Shown piece by piece: positions 32,569 to 39,800 of a stretch of DNA of 39,800 nucleotides. Numbering within the stretch: the first letter of the stretch is position 1; each line of letters opens with the position of its first letter. This DNA is from CAZFHP01 sp964519365 (lineage in GTDB: Bacteria; Babelota; Babeliae; Babelales; RVW-14). The notes below the pieces were generated by a model. The model did not search any database, had not been told where the DNA came from, and was given only the letters and a program-made list of their open reading frames with translations. The DNA lies in NCBI GenBank assembly GCA_964519365.1, contig CAZFHP010000010.1:1-39800 (forward strand), written 5' to 3'. A program made the translations under genes and the position numbers.

Positions 32569-33831
32569 GATAATGGTCAGGCTTAATAAAGCAATTAACA
32601 CAGGAATCATAATATTCGACGTACGTGTTATCTTATGTACCCAGGGCCAAAACCAAGCCCAATTTTCCGAAAGTTCTTGCCAGAGCATATCTGCTCGAGC
32701 CCACCCACGAATTTCAGTTGCCATGTAGGCTACACGATCATAGGGAATCTTCCAATCAAAAGGAAAAGAAAACAACGGACACGGATATACCAGATAGCCG
32801 CTGGTAACAACGCTCCTGATCATCCATGGAACAAGCCCTATTAGCATGGGAACCCCGGCCCACACAAGTACTTTTTTAGACGCTCCAACTATGTTATTTT
32901 TATTTTTTATCAAAAACAATGCTATCGCCAATAGCACGCTCCCCATTCCCAATGCCAAAAAGCTTAATTTAATCACAAGCCCAACGGTTGCAATAAACGC
33001 GACTAAAAACAAATAATAGCCTATATATTTTCCTGACTCAAAAGCTTCAAATAAAGCGAATACACTTGCCGCAAGAACTATACCTAAAATAAAAACAGGA
33101 AAATCTGGATTCGGGCTCGAGATATCTAAATACCAAAGTTGCGGCGTTATAAACAATAATAGAACAAACGTTATAACGTTAAACAAAGAACTTAACGAAA
33201 CATACGCTTTATCTTTTAAAAACGCAACGCTACTGCAAACAAACTGTACGAACAACATAAATAACAGTAACCCATTGGCCATATTATGTGCATGCCCATT
33301 CCAGGGCCCAACACCAAGCAGCGCCGTATAAAGAAAATTCGAATTATTAAACGCCAAACGCCCATGTAAATTCCCCAAGCCAGGAACAATAGAAAAAGAT
33401 TTTATCCAGCGAACAAGCGTCAAATGATATAAGCCAGTGTCCGCATTAAGAGGAGAAAATCGAGCACTATTTGCAAGCCATATGATTACAAAAAATAAAA
33501 CCCCAAAAGAGATTATCGTCGTAAATTTTATCGTTTTTATAAGCGTCAAAAATTTTTCTCGATTGCTTATGATCCCAATTAGCCCAACAAGAGTAACAAG
33601 AATAAACGCATAGCCATCGACTTTAAAAAAGAGATGCCATATTTGCAGAAAAAAAATAGTACTCGCCCACCCTACCCAAAAATAGGAAATAACAATATCA
33701 GACCAGTATTCTTGGATCGAAAAAAAACGAGCGATCAGCGATCCTATGCCAATAAAAGAACTCAACAAAACCGCCCAACAAGAGAGTATTAAACCAATAG
33801 CATAACAACAAGAAAGTAGCCCCTGATTCAT
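32569..33831 (-). CDS. N-terminal part of a GT-C-like membrane protein (LIC_10190-like)
   Basis: About 421 codons up to LSLTIIF; the TAA at 32545 lies in the fold-back artefact and is not the true stop. Seen: roughly ten hydrophobic helices and a first large loop with LNADTGLYHLTLVRWIKSF followed by VPGLGNLHGRLAFNNSNFLY. 'D-TGLYH...W' and 'VPGLGNLHGRLGFN' recall a family of leptospiral and environmental multispan proteins (LIC_10190-like) with GT-C-like topology. Activity unknown. AGGAGAAAGGG precedes the ATG. The gene is 24 nt after the ComEC-like gene in a leftward operon; placement beside GtrB supports a role in envelope glycan assembly. Confidence 0.65.
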
Positions 33832-33855
33832 ACCCTTTCTCCTGACTTAAACTTT

Positions 33856-34737
33856 TTATAAATTTTGTTTCATACTATGCTGCTTCGTGTAAAAAGTAAA
33901 TTTTTTATCACCATATTTTTTAGAAAGATTTCGATTGAAAATAATTTTATTTTTTTTCATAAGTTTTTGTAATTTCCCAAAAGCATCTCGTGCCCGCGAG
34001 CTTAACTTTTTGCTCAAGTATGACCTCGAACATGATATAGAAATTTTTTTGACACGAAAGTTTTTGCAAAATTCATATGCACCATTAAACGCCCGCAAAC
34101 CCGGGCGTAATAATATAAGTTCGTCAATACTCATGGTCCCAAACTTTTTTATCAGATACGGCTGCAACTCAAATGCTATCGCCTTTGTAGCTGACATTTT
34201 TGACTTAAAATATCCGTCATCAATAAATAATATATGCTTATGCTTGTCACGCATAACCATAAACTTCTTTTGCTTTTCGCGATATACTTCTTGAGTCTTG
34301 GGCACACGAAGATAGTTTACACATACCATAAGAATCACCCCAAGAAAAACGATACGTAAACCTAAAGAAATTATTTTTTTTAAAAAAAACACGACGCATG
34401 CCGCCAAAACAAACATACAAACAAGTGCTATTTCTCCTGGATGAGCAAACGCTACAAGCCACTTTGCATTCCCATAAGAAAGTAGGCTCGACCATACATG
34501 AGTAAGCATGTCTAAAGCGTATACACACAAGCCATTAGAAATCCCCAAAAGCTCTGTGAAAAATAAAATCGAACAGACAATAATCATCGCAATTAATAAT
34601 GGCGTAAAAATAAAATTACCAACAAGAACCATCAACGATATAGGCAACCCCCACGAAACAAGAATAGGCAACGAAACAAGCGTAACAACAAGTTGCACTT
34701 GTATAACATCAAGAAAAAACTTTTTCACATAATTCAT
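33856..34737 (-). CDS. Truncated ComEC/Rec2-like membrane protein with degenerate metallo-beta-lactamase-like domain
   Basis: A 293-residue protein from ATG 34737, which overlaps the holB stop by 4 nt. Seen: VQLVVTLVSLPILVSWGLPISLMVLVGNFIFTPLLIAMII, resembling the end of the ComEC competence domain, then about three more helices, then KFMVMRDKHKHILFIDDGYF...ELQPYLIKKFGTMSIDELILLRPGLRAFNGAYEF, which follows the ComEC metallo-beta-lactamase region (LLIDtG...L.PYL...G...LD.lvlTH.d.DH.GG) with the metal ligands lost (LLRPGLRAF in place of THxDxDHxGG). The N-terminal OB-fold domain is absent. Known ComEC imports single-stranded DNA. Here a structural, non-nuclease remnant or a diverged role is likely. 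Assignment rests on pattern similarity. Confidence 0.45.
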   Translation of the reverse strand: MNYVKKFFLDVIQVQLVVTLVSLPILVSWGLPISLMVLVGNFIFTPLLIAMIIVCSILFFTELLGISNGLCVYALDMLTHVWSSLLSYGNAKWLVAFAHPGEIALVCMFVLAACVVFFLKKIISLGLRIVFLGVILMVCVNYLRVPKTQEVYREKQKKFMVMRDKHKHILFIDDGYFKSKMSATKAIAFELQPYLIKKFGTMSIDELILLRPGLRAFNGAYEFCKNFRVKKISISCSRSYLSKKLSSRARDAFGKLQKLMKKNKIIFNRNLSKKYGDKKFTFYTKQHSMKQNL

Positions 34738-35534
34738 GATACTTCTGGAAAGCGCAGAAACATATTTTTCCAAAATAATTCTGAACTTCCCGACTGTGGA
34801 GGTTTTCTCAAGCTTTGCTTAAGAAAAATAATTACGTCTTGATAATATCTATACATGGCTATATCGTTATCAGATTTGGGCTCATTTGTGTTAAACGCTA
34901 TAATTTTCTGAGAAAAATACGTAAGCATATCATATGCTAACTGTGTACTTTGGCTATCAGAAAAATGTAACTGTCGAAGCTCTTTGTCAAAAAGTATTGG
35001 GTCATTATGCTTTGCCCGGCCATAAAAAAACCGTAAAAAAGCATGGAACGAACTACTTTCTAGCTGAGACAAACGCACAACATGAGAACGAGACCTAATC
35101 GTCTCAAGCATGGCCCCTTCGTTAGACGTTATCAAAACAAAACAATAACCAGTTGGCGGCTCTTCTAAAATTTTAAGCAACTTATTTGCAGCTGCCTTAT
35201 TAAGAACATGAGCTTTTTCAAGCACGAAAAAAAACTTTTGCTGATCGCTGTCAAGCGCAAAACGAACTTTTTCAAAAATAATACTCAGATCATCAACCTT
35301 ATAATCTCTTTCAGGGCAAAGCCAAACAAGAAATGGATGCTGGCGCTGTTTTATTCTTCGACACTCAACACAAAAACAATCACGCTTTATTTTTTTTTCT
35401 TGTGTCTTTTCTTGTGAATCTTCTTGTTCTTTGTTCGCGTGCTTACAAAAACATTCTTGCAACAAATATTCTACCGCCGCAACAGCTTCGTCATGCGGAC
35501 CAACAAATAACTGAGTTGGTATTAACGTTTTCAT
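34734..35534 (-). CDS. holB: DNA polymerase III delta-prime-like clamp-loader subunit
   Basis: A 266-residue protein. Seen: PTQLFVGPHDEAVAAVEYLLQECF, a Cys set CFCKH...CFCVECRRI (zinc module), HPFLVWLCPE, then KFFFVLEKAHVLNKAAANKLLKILEEPPTGYCFVLITSNEGAMLETIRSRSHVVRLSQL. The block NKLLKILEEPP...F.L.T.....L..TIRSR is diagnostic for clamp-loader delta-prime/DnaX-type proteins and includes the arginine-finger SRxR/SRC position (RSRSH). No Walker A is present, as usual for delta-prime. Role: loads the sliding clamp. An acidic/Lys insert lies between the Cys pairs. It is in ATGA overlap with tmk upstream and the ComEC-like gene downstream. Confidence 0.85.
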   Translation of the reverse strand: MKTLIPTQLFVGPHDEAVAAVEYLLQECFCKHANKEQEDSQEKTQEKKIKRDCFCVECRRIKQRQHPFLVWLCPERDYKVDDLSIIFEKVRFALDSDQQKFFFVLEKAHVLNKAAANKLLKILEEPPTGYCFVLITSNEGAMLETIRSRSHVVRLSQLESSSFHAFLRFFYGRAKHNDPILFDKELRQLHFSDSQSTQLAYDMLTYFSQKIIAFNTNEPKSDNDIAMYRYYQDVIIFLKQSLRKPPQSGSSELFWKNMFLRFPEVS

Positions 35535-36214
35535 AACTTTTCACTCAATTGCTTACAAATATCATGGGCAGCACATCCAGATTGTTGCGCTAGTACTTTT
35601 TTAAAACACTGTTTTGCCTGCGCAAAAACCCCATTGATACTATCCCCACCATCAAGTGTGCATACTTCCTCGCGTGAAGCAAATATTTCTTCATACCCGT
35701 GCATAACACGTTCCCAAAACTCTTTCCCCCGTTGCTCAAACACCGTTAACTTTGCTCGCTCGCGAGCAATACGAGCTTGTGCTGTTTCAAGATCGAGATC
35801 TAAATAAAAAACTAAATCAGGATCGATCCCATTCATGGCCCATGTATTAACAGAGCGTATCATAGATTTATCAATACCCAAGCCATAACCTTGATACGCC
35901 AACGAAGAATCAGCACATCTGTCTGTAATAACAATCGAGCCATTTTGCAAAGCTGGCAAAATAATAGTTCTCATGTGTTGCGCACGATCAGCCGCAAACA
36001 GCAAATACTCTGCTTCTGGACATAATGCTTCTGGCTGCTCTTGCAAAAACGACCGAATATGCGGCCCCAGCTTTTCTGAACCCCCGGGCTGCCGCGTCAA
36101 AAGAACATCAAAGCCTTTGTCTTTCAACTCTTTTGCCAGCAATTTTGCCAGCGTACTCTTGCCACATCCATCAATACCTTCAAGCGCTATAAAATATCCC
36201 GTGTATTCTTGCAT
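35531..36214 (-). CDS. tmk: Thymidylate kinase
   Basis: A 227-residue P-loop kinase. Seen: FIALEGIDGCGKSTLAKLLAKEL (Walker A), LLTRQPGGSEKLGPHIR (the DRX-type Arg is in this block), CPEAEYLLFAADRAQHMRTIILPAL, VITDRCADSSLAYQGYGLGID and the lid-side LDLETAQARIARERAKLTVFE. It makes dTDP from dTMP. I took ATG 36214; an in-frame TTG at 36226 adds four residues. It heads the leftward operon tmk-holB-comEC-like-glycosyltransferases, joined to holB by a 4-nt overlap, the common tmk-holB pairing. Confidence 0.93.
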   Translation of the reverse strand: MQEYTGYFIALEGIDGCGKSTLAKLLAKELKDKGFDVLLTRQPGGSEKLGPHIRSFLQEQPEALCPEAEYLLFAADRAQHMRTIILPALQNGSIVITDRCADSSLAYQGYGLGIDKSMIRSVNTWAMNGIDPDLVFYLDLDLETAQARIARERAKLTVFEQRGKEFWERVMHGYEEIFASREEVCTLDGGDSINGVFAQAKQCFKKVLAQQSGCAAHDICKQLSEKL

Positions 36215-36284
36215 ATTGCTCGCCAACTTTTGTTATATTTTTTCTAACGTAACACTCGCCAACAAAATCAACATTTCTATTGGA

Positions 36285-36310
36285 TGCTCTAACCACTGAG
36301 CTACACCTCC
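36285..36310 (-). pseudogene. 5' fragment of a tRNA gene
   Basis: On the minus strand GGAGGTG-TA-GCTC-AGTGGTTA-GAGC-A forms a standard acceptor 5' strand and D-arm. No anticodon arm, T-loop (GTTCGAATC) or CACCTCC acceptor partner follows before tmk. It is about 70 bp upstream of tmk on the same strand. Confidence 0.6.
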
Positions 36311-36467
36311 ACATAAAATTACCAAAATTAATGTCATCTTATCACAAAGATCAAAGAAATACTAAAGTTAATCAAATCTCCCCTCCCCCCCCCGAATGCC
36401 CCAATATCATCTACCAGCAAGGCCAACATAGAAAAATCCTCCCCAAAACCCTATCAAAAGGGACCGT

Positions 36468-36496
36468 TTTACAAGCAACGATAATAATATTATAAT
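36468..36496 (+). promoter_or_regulatory. Strong sigma-70 promoter of the coiled-coil protein gene
   Basis: TTTACA (36468-36473), 17-bp spacer, TATAAT (36491-36496), about 90 bp before the ATG at 36586. The rest of the 36227-36585 gap holds the tRNA fragment and a run of nine Cs (36385-36393); I see no protein gene there. Confidence 0.65.
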
Positions 36497-36585
36497 AGAA
36501 ATATAGCAAAATAAGCCGTAGGAACAAGAAACCTGCAACCAGGTTATTAAATTTATTAAACTCCGGCTAAATTATGGAGGTTATC

Positions 36586-39500
36586 ATGAGGTTATTGAAA
36601 CAATTTATTCAATCAACAATATTTGTTTTACTCGTTATTAGCACTAGCACATCATGCGTAACTGCAATGTATGATTATCCTACGTTAATTCTAAGAAATC
36701 CCCCCTTCCCAGCAACAAAAAGAAATATCCATCTTTACGCAAGCCCAGCACACACGCCACTTTCAAGAAGTCAACAATCTAGGGCAACAACACAAACACA
36801 ATCAATCGAACAAGAAATTGCCGAACATCAAGAATTATTTAAACAATTAGAAGCCCAAGTTTATGCCATGACTCCCAAAAAAAATGGGGGCCTAGAATAT
36901 TACAATCGCTTGCTAGAAAACGCAAAAAAATTAAACTTTACTCCCCTACAATTCGAAACACTTCAAAGTACTGCTCTCGATAAAGTAAAATTTGAAATGA
37001 TTAAGGCTCAACAAGAACTCGCAAGAGAAAAGAGAAGACAAGAGCAACTAAAAAAAGAAAGACTCGCTAGAGAACAACAAGAAAGAATTAGACAAAAAAA
37101 AATACGCTTAGAAAAAGAACAACAAGCAAGAGAACAACGAAAAAGAAAAAGGCGAGAACAAGAACTGCTCGCTCGCCAAAGGCAAGAAGAACAATTCAAG
37201 CGAGAACACAACGGCAAAACGCGAGAAGAAGTTGCCCAAGAACTTCAAGTACAACGAGCAAGACAAAACGAACAACGACGTCAAGCGCAACGAGAAAAAG
37301 ATAGACGCGCAGGCAAAAGAAGCATCCAACAATTGGCAAAAAGAGTTCAACGGCAAAAAAGACCGCGATCTAATCCAGAAAGTCAACAACCACCAAAGAA
37401 AAAACCAAAACCGACAACTCCTGCAAGTCACGAATTAACAAGCAATCAACCAACTCATCCCCAACAAAACATGTCACAAAGTCAAGTGCCACCACCAATT
37501 CCTACTCGTAGGATTCCCCCTAGTACAAATCCCAATCCTTTGTGTCAGCTTCCAAGAGAAGTCCCAACTGGTATCCCACCAAGAATCGGCATAGGAATAC
37601 AACCTCACAATCCTCAAGCAAAAAGAACTCGCCACATACACCGGGTAAAACAAGCTTTATTTACAAGGCCATCTGATCGCACAACAGAACAAGAAGATAT
37701 TCTTGAAAGAAATAAAGAATTGGCACACCATATAGCGCAACAACACAAACGACACCATCAAAGACGACAATCCAGAAAAACACAACAAATCAGGCAACAC
37801 CAAGCAAATATTGCAAGACAACAACGCGCAAGGCAACAACAAGAATTAAGACGTAAAGCGCAAGAGAAAATACAGCAAATGTACGCAGGAAATACTTTAG
37901 TAATGAACTTAAACATGGAAGCTCTGGCAAAAACCATATATTACAAATCACCCGAAACACGGACACAAGAAGAACAAGCAATGCTTCAAGAATTAGAGGC
38001 TAATCTACAATATAGCTTCCCCCCCCTAAATACAAATTCTATAGAACAACAAATTCATAAAAAGCTCAAAATAATTTTGAAAAAAAGTGAACACGAAAGA
38101 ACCGCAGCCGAAAGAAGATATTTAACAGAACAACAAGGCACGCGTGTTCAAGCAGCACAACAAGCAATAAATCAAGCACAAGCGCGCCTTAACCAAGCAA
38201 TACAACAATGGAACTCGTTGCGAGGCAACCCTGCCAACCAATCCCCCGAACACCAGTTTTTAATAGATCAGGGAATTCGATATCAACAACAAATACATCC
38301 CTGCGAGGTAGAAGACAGAATTGGCGAATTACAAAAATTACAAAAACAAATCACAGCTATACGAGATACGCTTAGCAACCCCAACGCCACAAGAAGATTT
38401 ACTTATCTCTGCCAACTGTTACCTTGTAGCGTAAACCCACAAATATTCTCTAGCCTAACAGGCAATCCTGCCCAACAAAATTATTACAATCAAATTATTC
38501 CAAAATTAAACAAATGGTCAGAAATATATGCAAAAAATGTCAATACACATTTTCAAGGCAACCAAAATTTAACCATCAAAACACTGTCTCACTTCACAGG
38601 AACACTTCTTGAAGCAGCACAAAAATTTAATCAAAAAAGAGCTTACAGAGCTGTTAATAATTTACTTAATGTCTGTGAAAGCCTTAATAAATTTTCAGGA
38701 AATGTCGATTATTACATCGAAGAATGCACTGATGGTTTAGATGACTTCTTTCATGGAGTCAACTCTTTTTTCAGGGGGAGCAGCGTTAACCATGAAGAAG
38801 AATTTGGTAAAAAACTTCAAACATCATTAAGTACCGCAAATATAAACTGTCTAGAAAGCTTTTTAGAAGCCGCAGCAGAAAGTTTAAGACACACCCTAGA
38901 AATAAACAACTATAATCAAGCAGCCCATGATGATCGTTTTGTACAACAAGCTTACCCATTCGTTCTAGCATTACATTCAAATCAACCAAACGCTTGCGAA
39001 AATGCACTTGCGTTTGTTTTCGAAAAAATCTTTTATGGTGATATTTTAGCACATACAAGAGGCCCACAAGTTCAGAATATAATTTCTAGACTTCAAGCTC
39101 AGCTCAGACAAGAAAGCTTAATAGCCATACAAGCGGGGCAAAATGTAAGACTTGCACAGGTTATGTCACCGATTAAAACTTTAATAACAAGAACTTTAAG
39201 AAAAGCATACGCAAGCACAAATACACGTGTTATAGCAAGGCAACAAGCTGAGCGCGCCCGGCAAGCAGAACTTGCTCGTCAACAACAAGTAGAACAAGCC
39301 AGACAAGCAGAGCTGGCCCGGCAACGACAATTAGCAGAACAAGCCAGGCAAGCCGAACTGGCCAGGCAACAACAATTAGCTGATCAAGCTCGACGACGAG
39401 AAGAAGAACGCCTTCGTCAAGCAGAACTAACTCGCCAACGACAATTGTCTGAAGATCTACAACGGCAAGAAGATGAGCGCGCCCGCCAAGAAGCTGAACG

Positions 39501-39800
39501 CCTTCGCTTACAAGAAGAAGAACAAGTCAACCAAGAAGCCGAACGACTTCGCTTACAAGAAGAAGAACGAGTACGACAAGAACAACAACTAGAACTCGAG
39601 CAACAAGAACCTGATGAAGAACCAGAAACTCATTCTATTATTACGAGTGATCATCAATCGTCATCACAATCGTTTTCATCATCTAGTTCATCATCTTCTA
39701 GCATCTCTAGTTCTTCTAGTTCGTCATCGTCGCCATCTCAGTCATCATCAAGCTCAACACTTCACCCTTCTCTTGGCATAGACGGCCCAATCATTACCCT
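36586..39800 (+). CDS. Giant exported coiled-coil protein with Gln/Ala/Arg/Glu repeats and poly-Ser tail, 3' end missing
   Basis: At least 1071 codons, open at the window edge. TGGAGG precedes the ATG. Seen: signal peptide (residues 1 to about 27, likely cleaved after SCVTA); a first charged coiled coil (about 140-205, KERLAREQQERIRQKK type); a basic, Pro/Gln-rich disordered part (about 235-330); a second basic Gln/Arg/His-rich stretch (about 360-430); a mainly helical, less repetitive region (about 430-870) with several Cys (HPCEVED, YLCQLLPC, VNCLES-like); a repeat array from about 880 to 1000 built on QARQAELARQ(Q/R)Q(L/V)(A)E units that degrade to RLRLQEEE; then an acidic stretch and a Ser run (about 1025-1055). 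I do not recognise a domain. Such exported filament-like proteins could be surface or host-directed, which is inference. Confidence 0.75.
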   Translation, partial: MRLLKQFIQSTIFVLLVISTSTSCVTAMYDYPTLILRNPPFPATKRNIHLYASPAHTPLSRSQQSRATTQTQSIEQEIAEHQELFKQLEAQVYAMTPKKNGGLEYYNRLLENAKKLNFTPLQFETLQSTALDKVKFEMIKAQQELAREKRRQEQLKKERLAREQQERIRQKKIRLEKEQQAREQRKRKRREQELLARQRQEEQFKREHNGKTREEVAQELQVQRARQNEQRRQAQREKDRRAGKRSIQQLAKRVQRQKRPRSNPESQQPPKKKPKPTTPASHELTSNQPTHPQQNMSQSQVPPPIPTRRIPPSTNPNPLCQLPREVPTGIPPRIGIGIQPHNPQAKRTRHIHRVKQALFTRPSDRTTEQEDILERNKELAHHIAQQHKRHHQRRQSRKTQQIRQHQANIARQQRARQQQELRRKAQEKIQQMYAGNTLVMNLNMEALAKTIYYKSPETRTQEEQAMLQELEANLQYSFPPLNTNSIEQQIHKKLKIILKKSEHERTAAERRYLTEQQGTRVQAAQQAINQAQARLNQAIQQWNSLRGNPANQSPEHQFLIDQGIRYQQQIHPCEVEDRIGELQKLQKQITAIRDTLSNPNATRRFTYLCQLLPCSVNPQIFSSLTGNPAQQNYYNQIIPKLNKWSEIYAKNVNTHFQGNQNLTIKTLSHFTGTLLEAAQKFNQKRAYRAVNNLLNVCESLNKFSGNVDYYIEECTDGLDDFFHGVNSFFRGSSVNHEEEFGKKLQTSLSTANINCLESFLEAAAESLRHTLEINNYNQAAHDDRFVQQAYPFVLALHSNQPNACENALAFVFEKIFYGDILAHTRGPQVQNIISRLQAQLRQESLIAIQAGQNVRLAQVMSPIKTLITRTLRKAYASTNTRVIARQQAERARQAELARQQQVEQARQAELARQRQLAEQARQAELARQQQLADQARRREEERLRQAELTRQRQLSEDLQRQEDERARQEAERLRLQEEEQVNQEAERLRLQEEERVRQEQQLELEQQEPDEEPETHSIITSDHQSSSQSFSSSSSSSSSISSSSSSSSSPSQSSSSSTLHPSLGIDGPIIT

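Noticed and set aside
36280..36495. Rightward frame upstream of the coiled-coil gene
   Set aside because: It runs over the tRNA fragment, the C tract and the promoter and has no coding features.
37008..37981. Leftward Cys/Ser/Leu-rich open frames opposite the coiled-coil gene
   Set aside because: Gln/Arg/Glu repeat codons read backwards give open Cys/Ser/Leu frames; no ribosome sites.
1..39800. CRISPR array or transposase gene
   Set aside because: No regularly spaced direct repeats with unique spacers and no transposase or integrase motifs were seen anywhere in the window.

Overview
This window looks like an AT-rich chromosome from a host-restricted, probably intracellular bacterium, read with the standard bacterial code (TAA, TAG and TGA all serve as stops). 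The mix suggests the phylum Dependentiae (TM6/Babeliae): ordinary housekeeping genes interleaved with many small families of proteins that carry export signals but resemble cytosolic enzymes, plus an exported ankyrin protein and a very long Gln/Arg-rich coiled-coil protein. That placement is an inference from gene style and proves nothing without a marker-gene tree. Two runs of ten Ns (26406-26415 and 32448-32457) show the sequence is a scaffold.

Layout. 1-3.1 kb: partial folC, then tsaC and an nrnA-like DHH phosphoesterase as an overlapping pair, convergent with trxB. 3.1-4.6 kb: a leftward unit of tRNA-Leu, HIT protein, anchored alpha/beta hydrolase and trxB. 4.66-7.17 kb: two tandem GT4-type glycosyltransferases with signal peptides and C-terminal Cys-Cys. 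7.3-8.85 kb: gspF/pilC-like protein and a DUF167 protein. 8.94-9.31 kb: promoter, tRNA-Arg, tRNA-Ser, tRNA-Ser. 9.35-15.12 kb: rightward exported enzymes, namely two alpha/beta-hydrolase-fold proteins with an apparent Cys nucleophile, two GT32/DXD glycosyltransferases and one GT2 glycosyltransferase, the last three joined by 4-nt ATGA overlaps. 15.08-15.32 kb: a decayed small secreted-protein gene. 15.35-18.62 kb: two divergent exported peptidase genes (an unusual papain-like candidate and a clostripain-family C11 peptidase). 18.8-24.6 kb: NUDIX protein, transketolase, tRNA-Asp, uvrB and ankyrin protein. 24.6-27.4 kb: a His-rich mini-ORF with a palindromic operator, a fold-back repeat, and a three-gene polar amino-acid ABC importer. 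27.5-29.05 kb: two exported GNAT-like paralogues. 29.1-36.2 kb: a leftward operon of tmk, holB, a degenerate ComEC-like protein, a large membrane protein broken by an assembly artefact, a GtrB-type glycosyltransferase and a GT-C-like membrane protein. 36.3-39.8 kb: a truncated tRNA, a strong promoter, and a giant exported coiled-coil/poly-Ser protein running off the end.

Theme. At least five glycosyltransferases and two acetyltransferase-like proteins here begin with export signals, yet their families use donors (nucleotide sugars, acetyl-CoA) that are normally absent from the periplasm. The simplest reading is that they act beyond the bacterial envelope, perhaps in a eukaryotic host cell. 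With the exported hydrolases, peptidases, ankyrin and coiled-coil proteins they would form a candidate effector repertoire. This is inferred from sequence architecture and no activity is shown.
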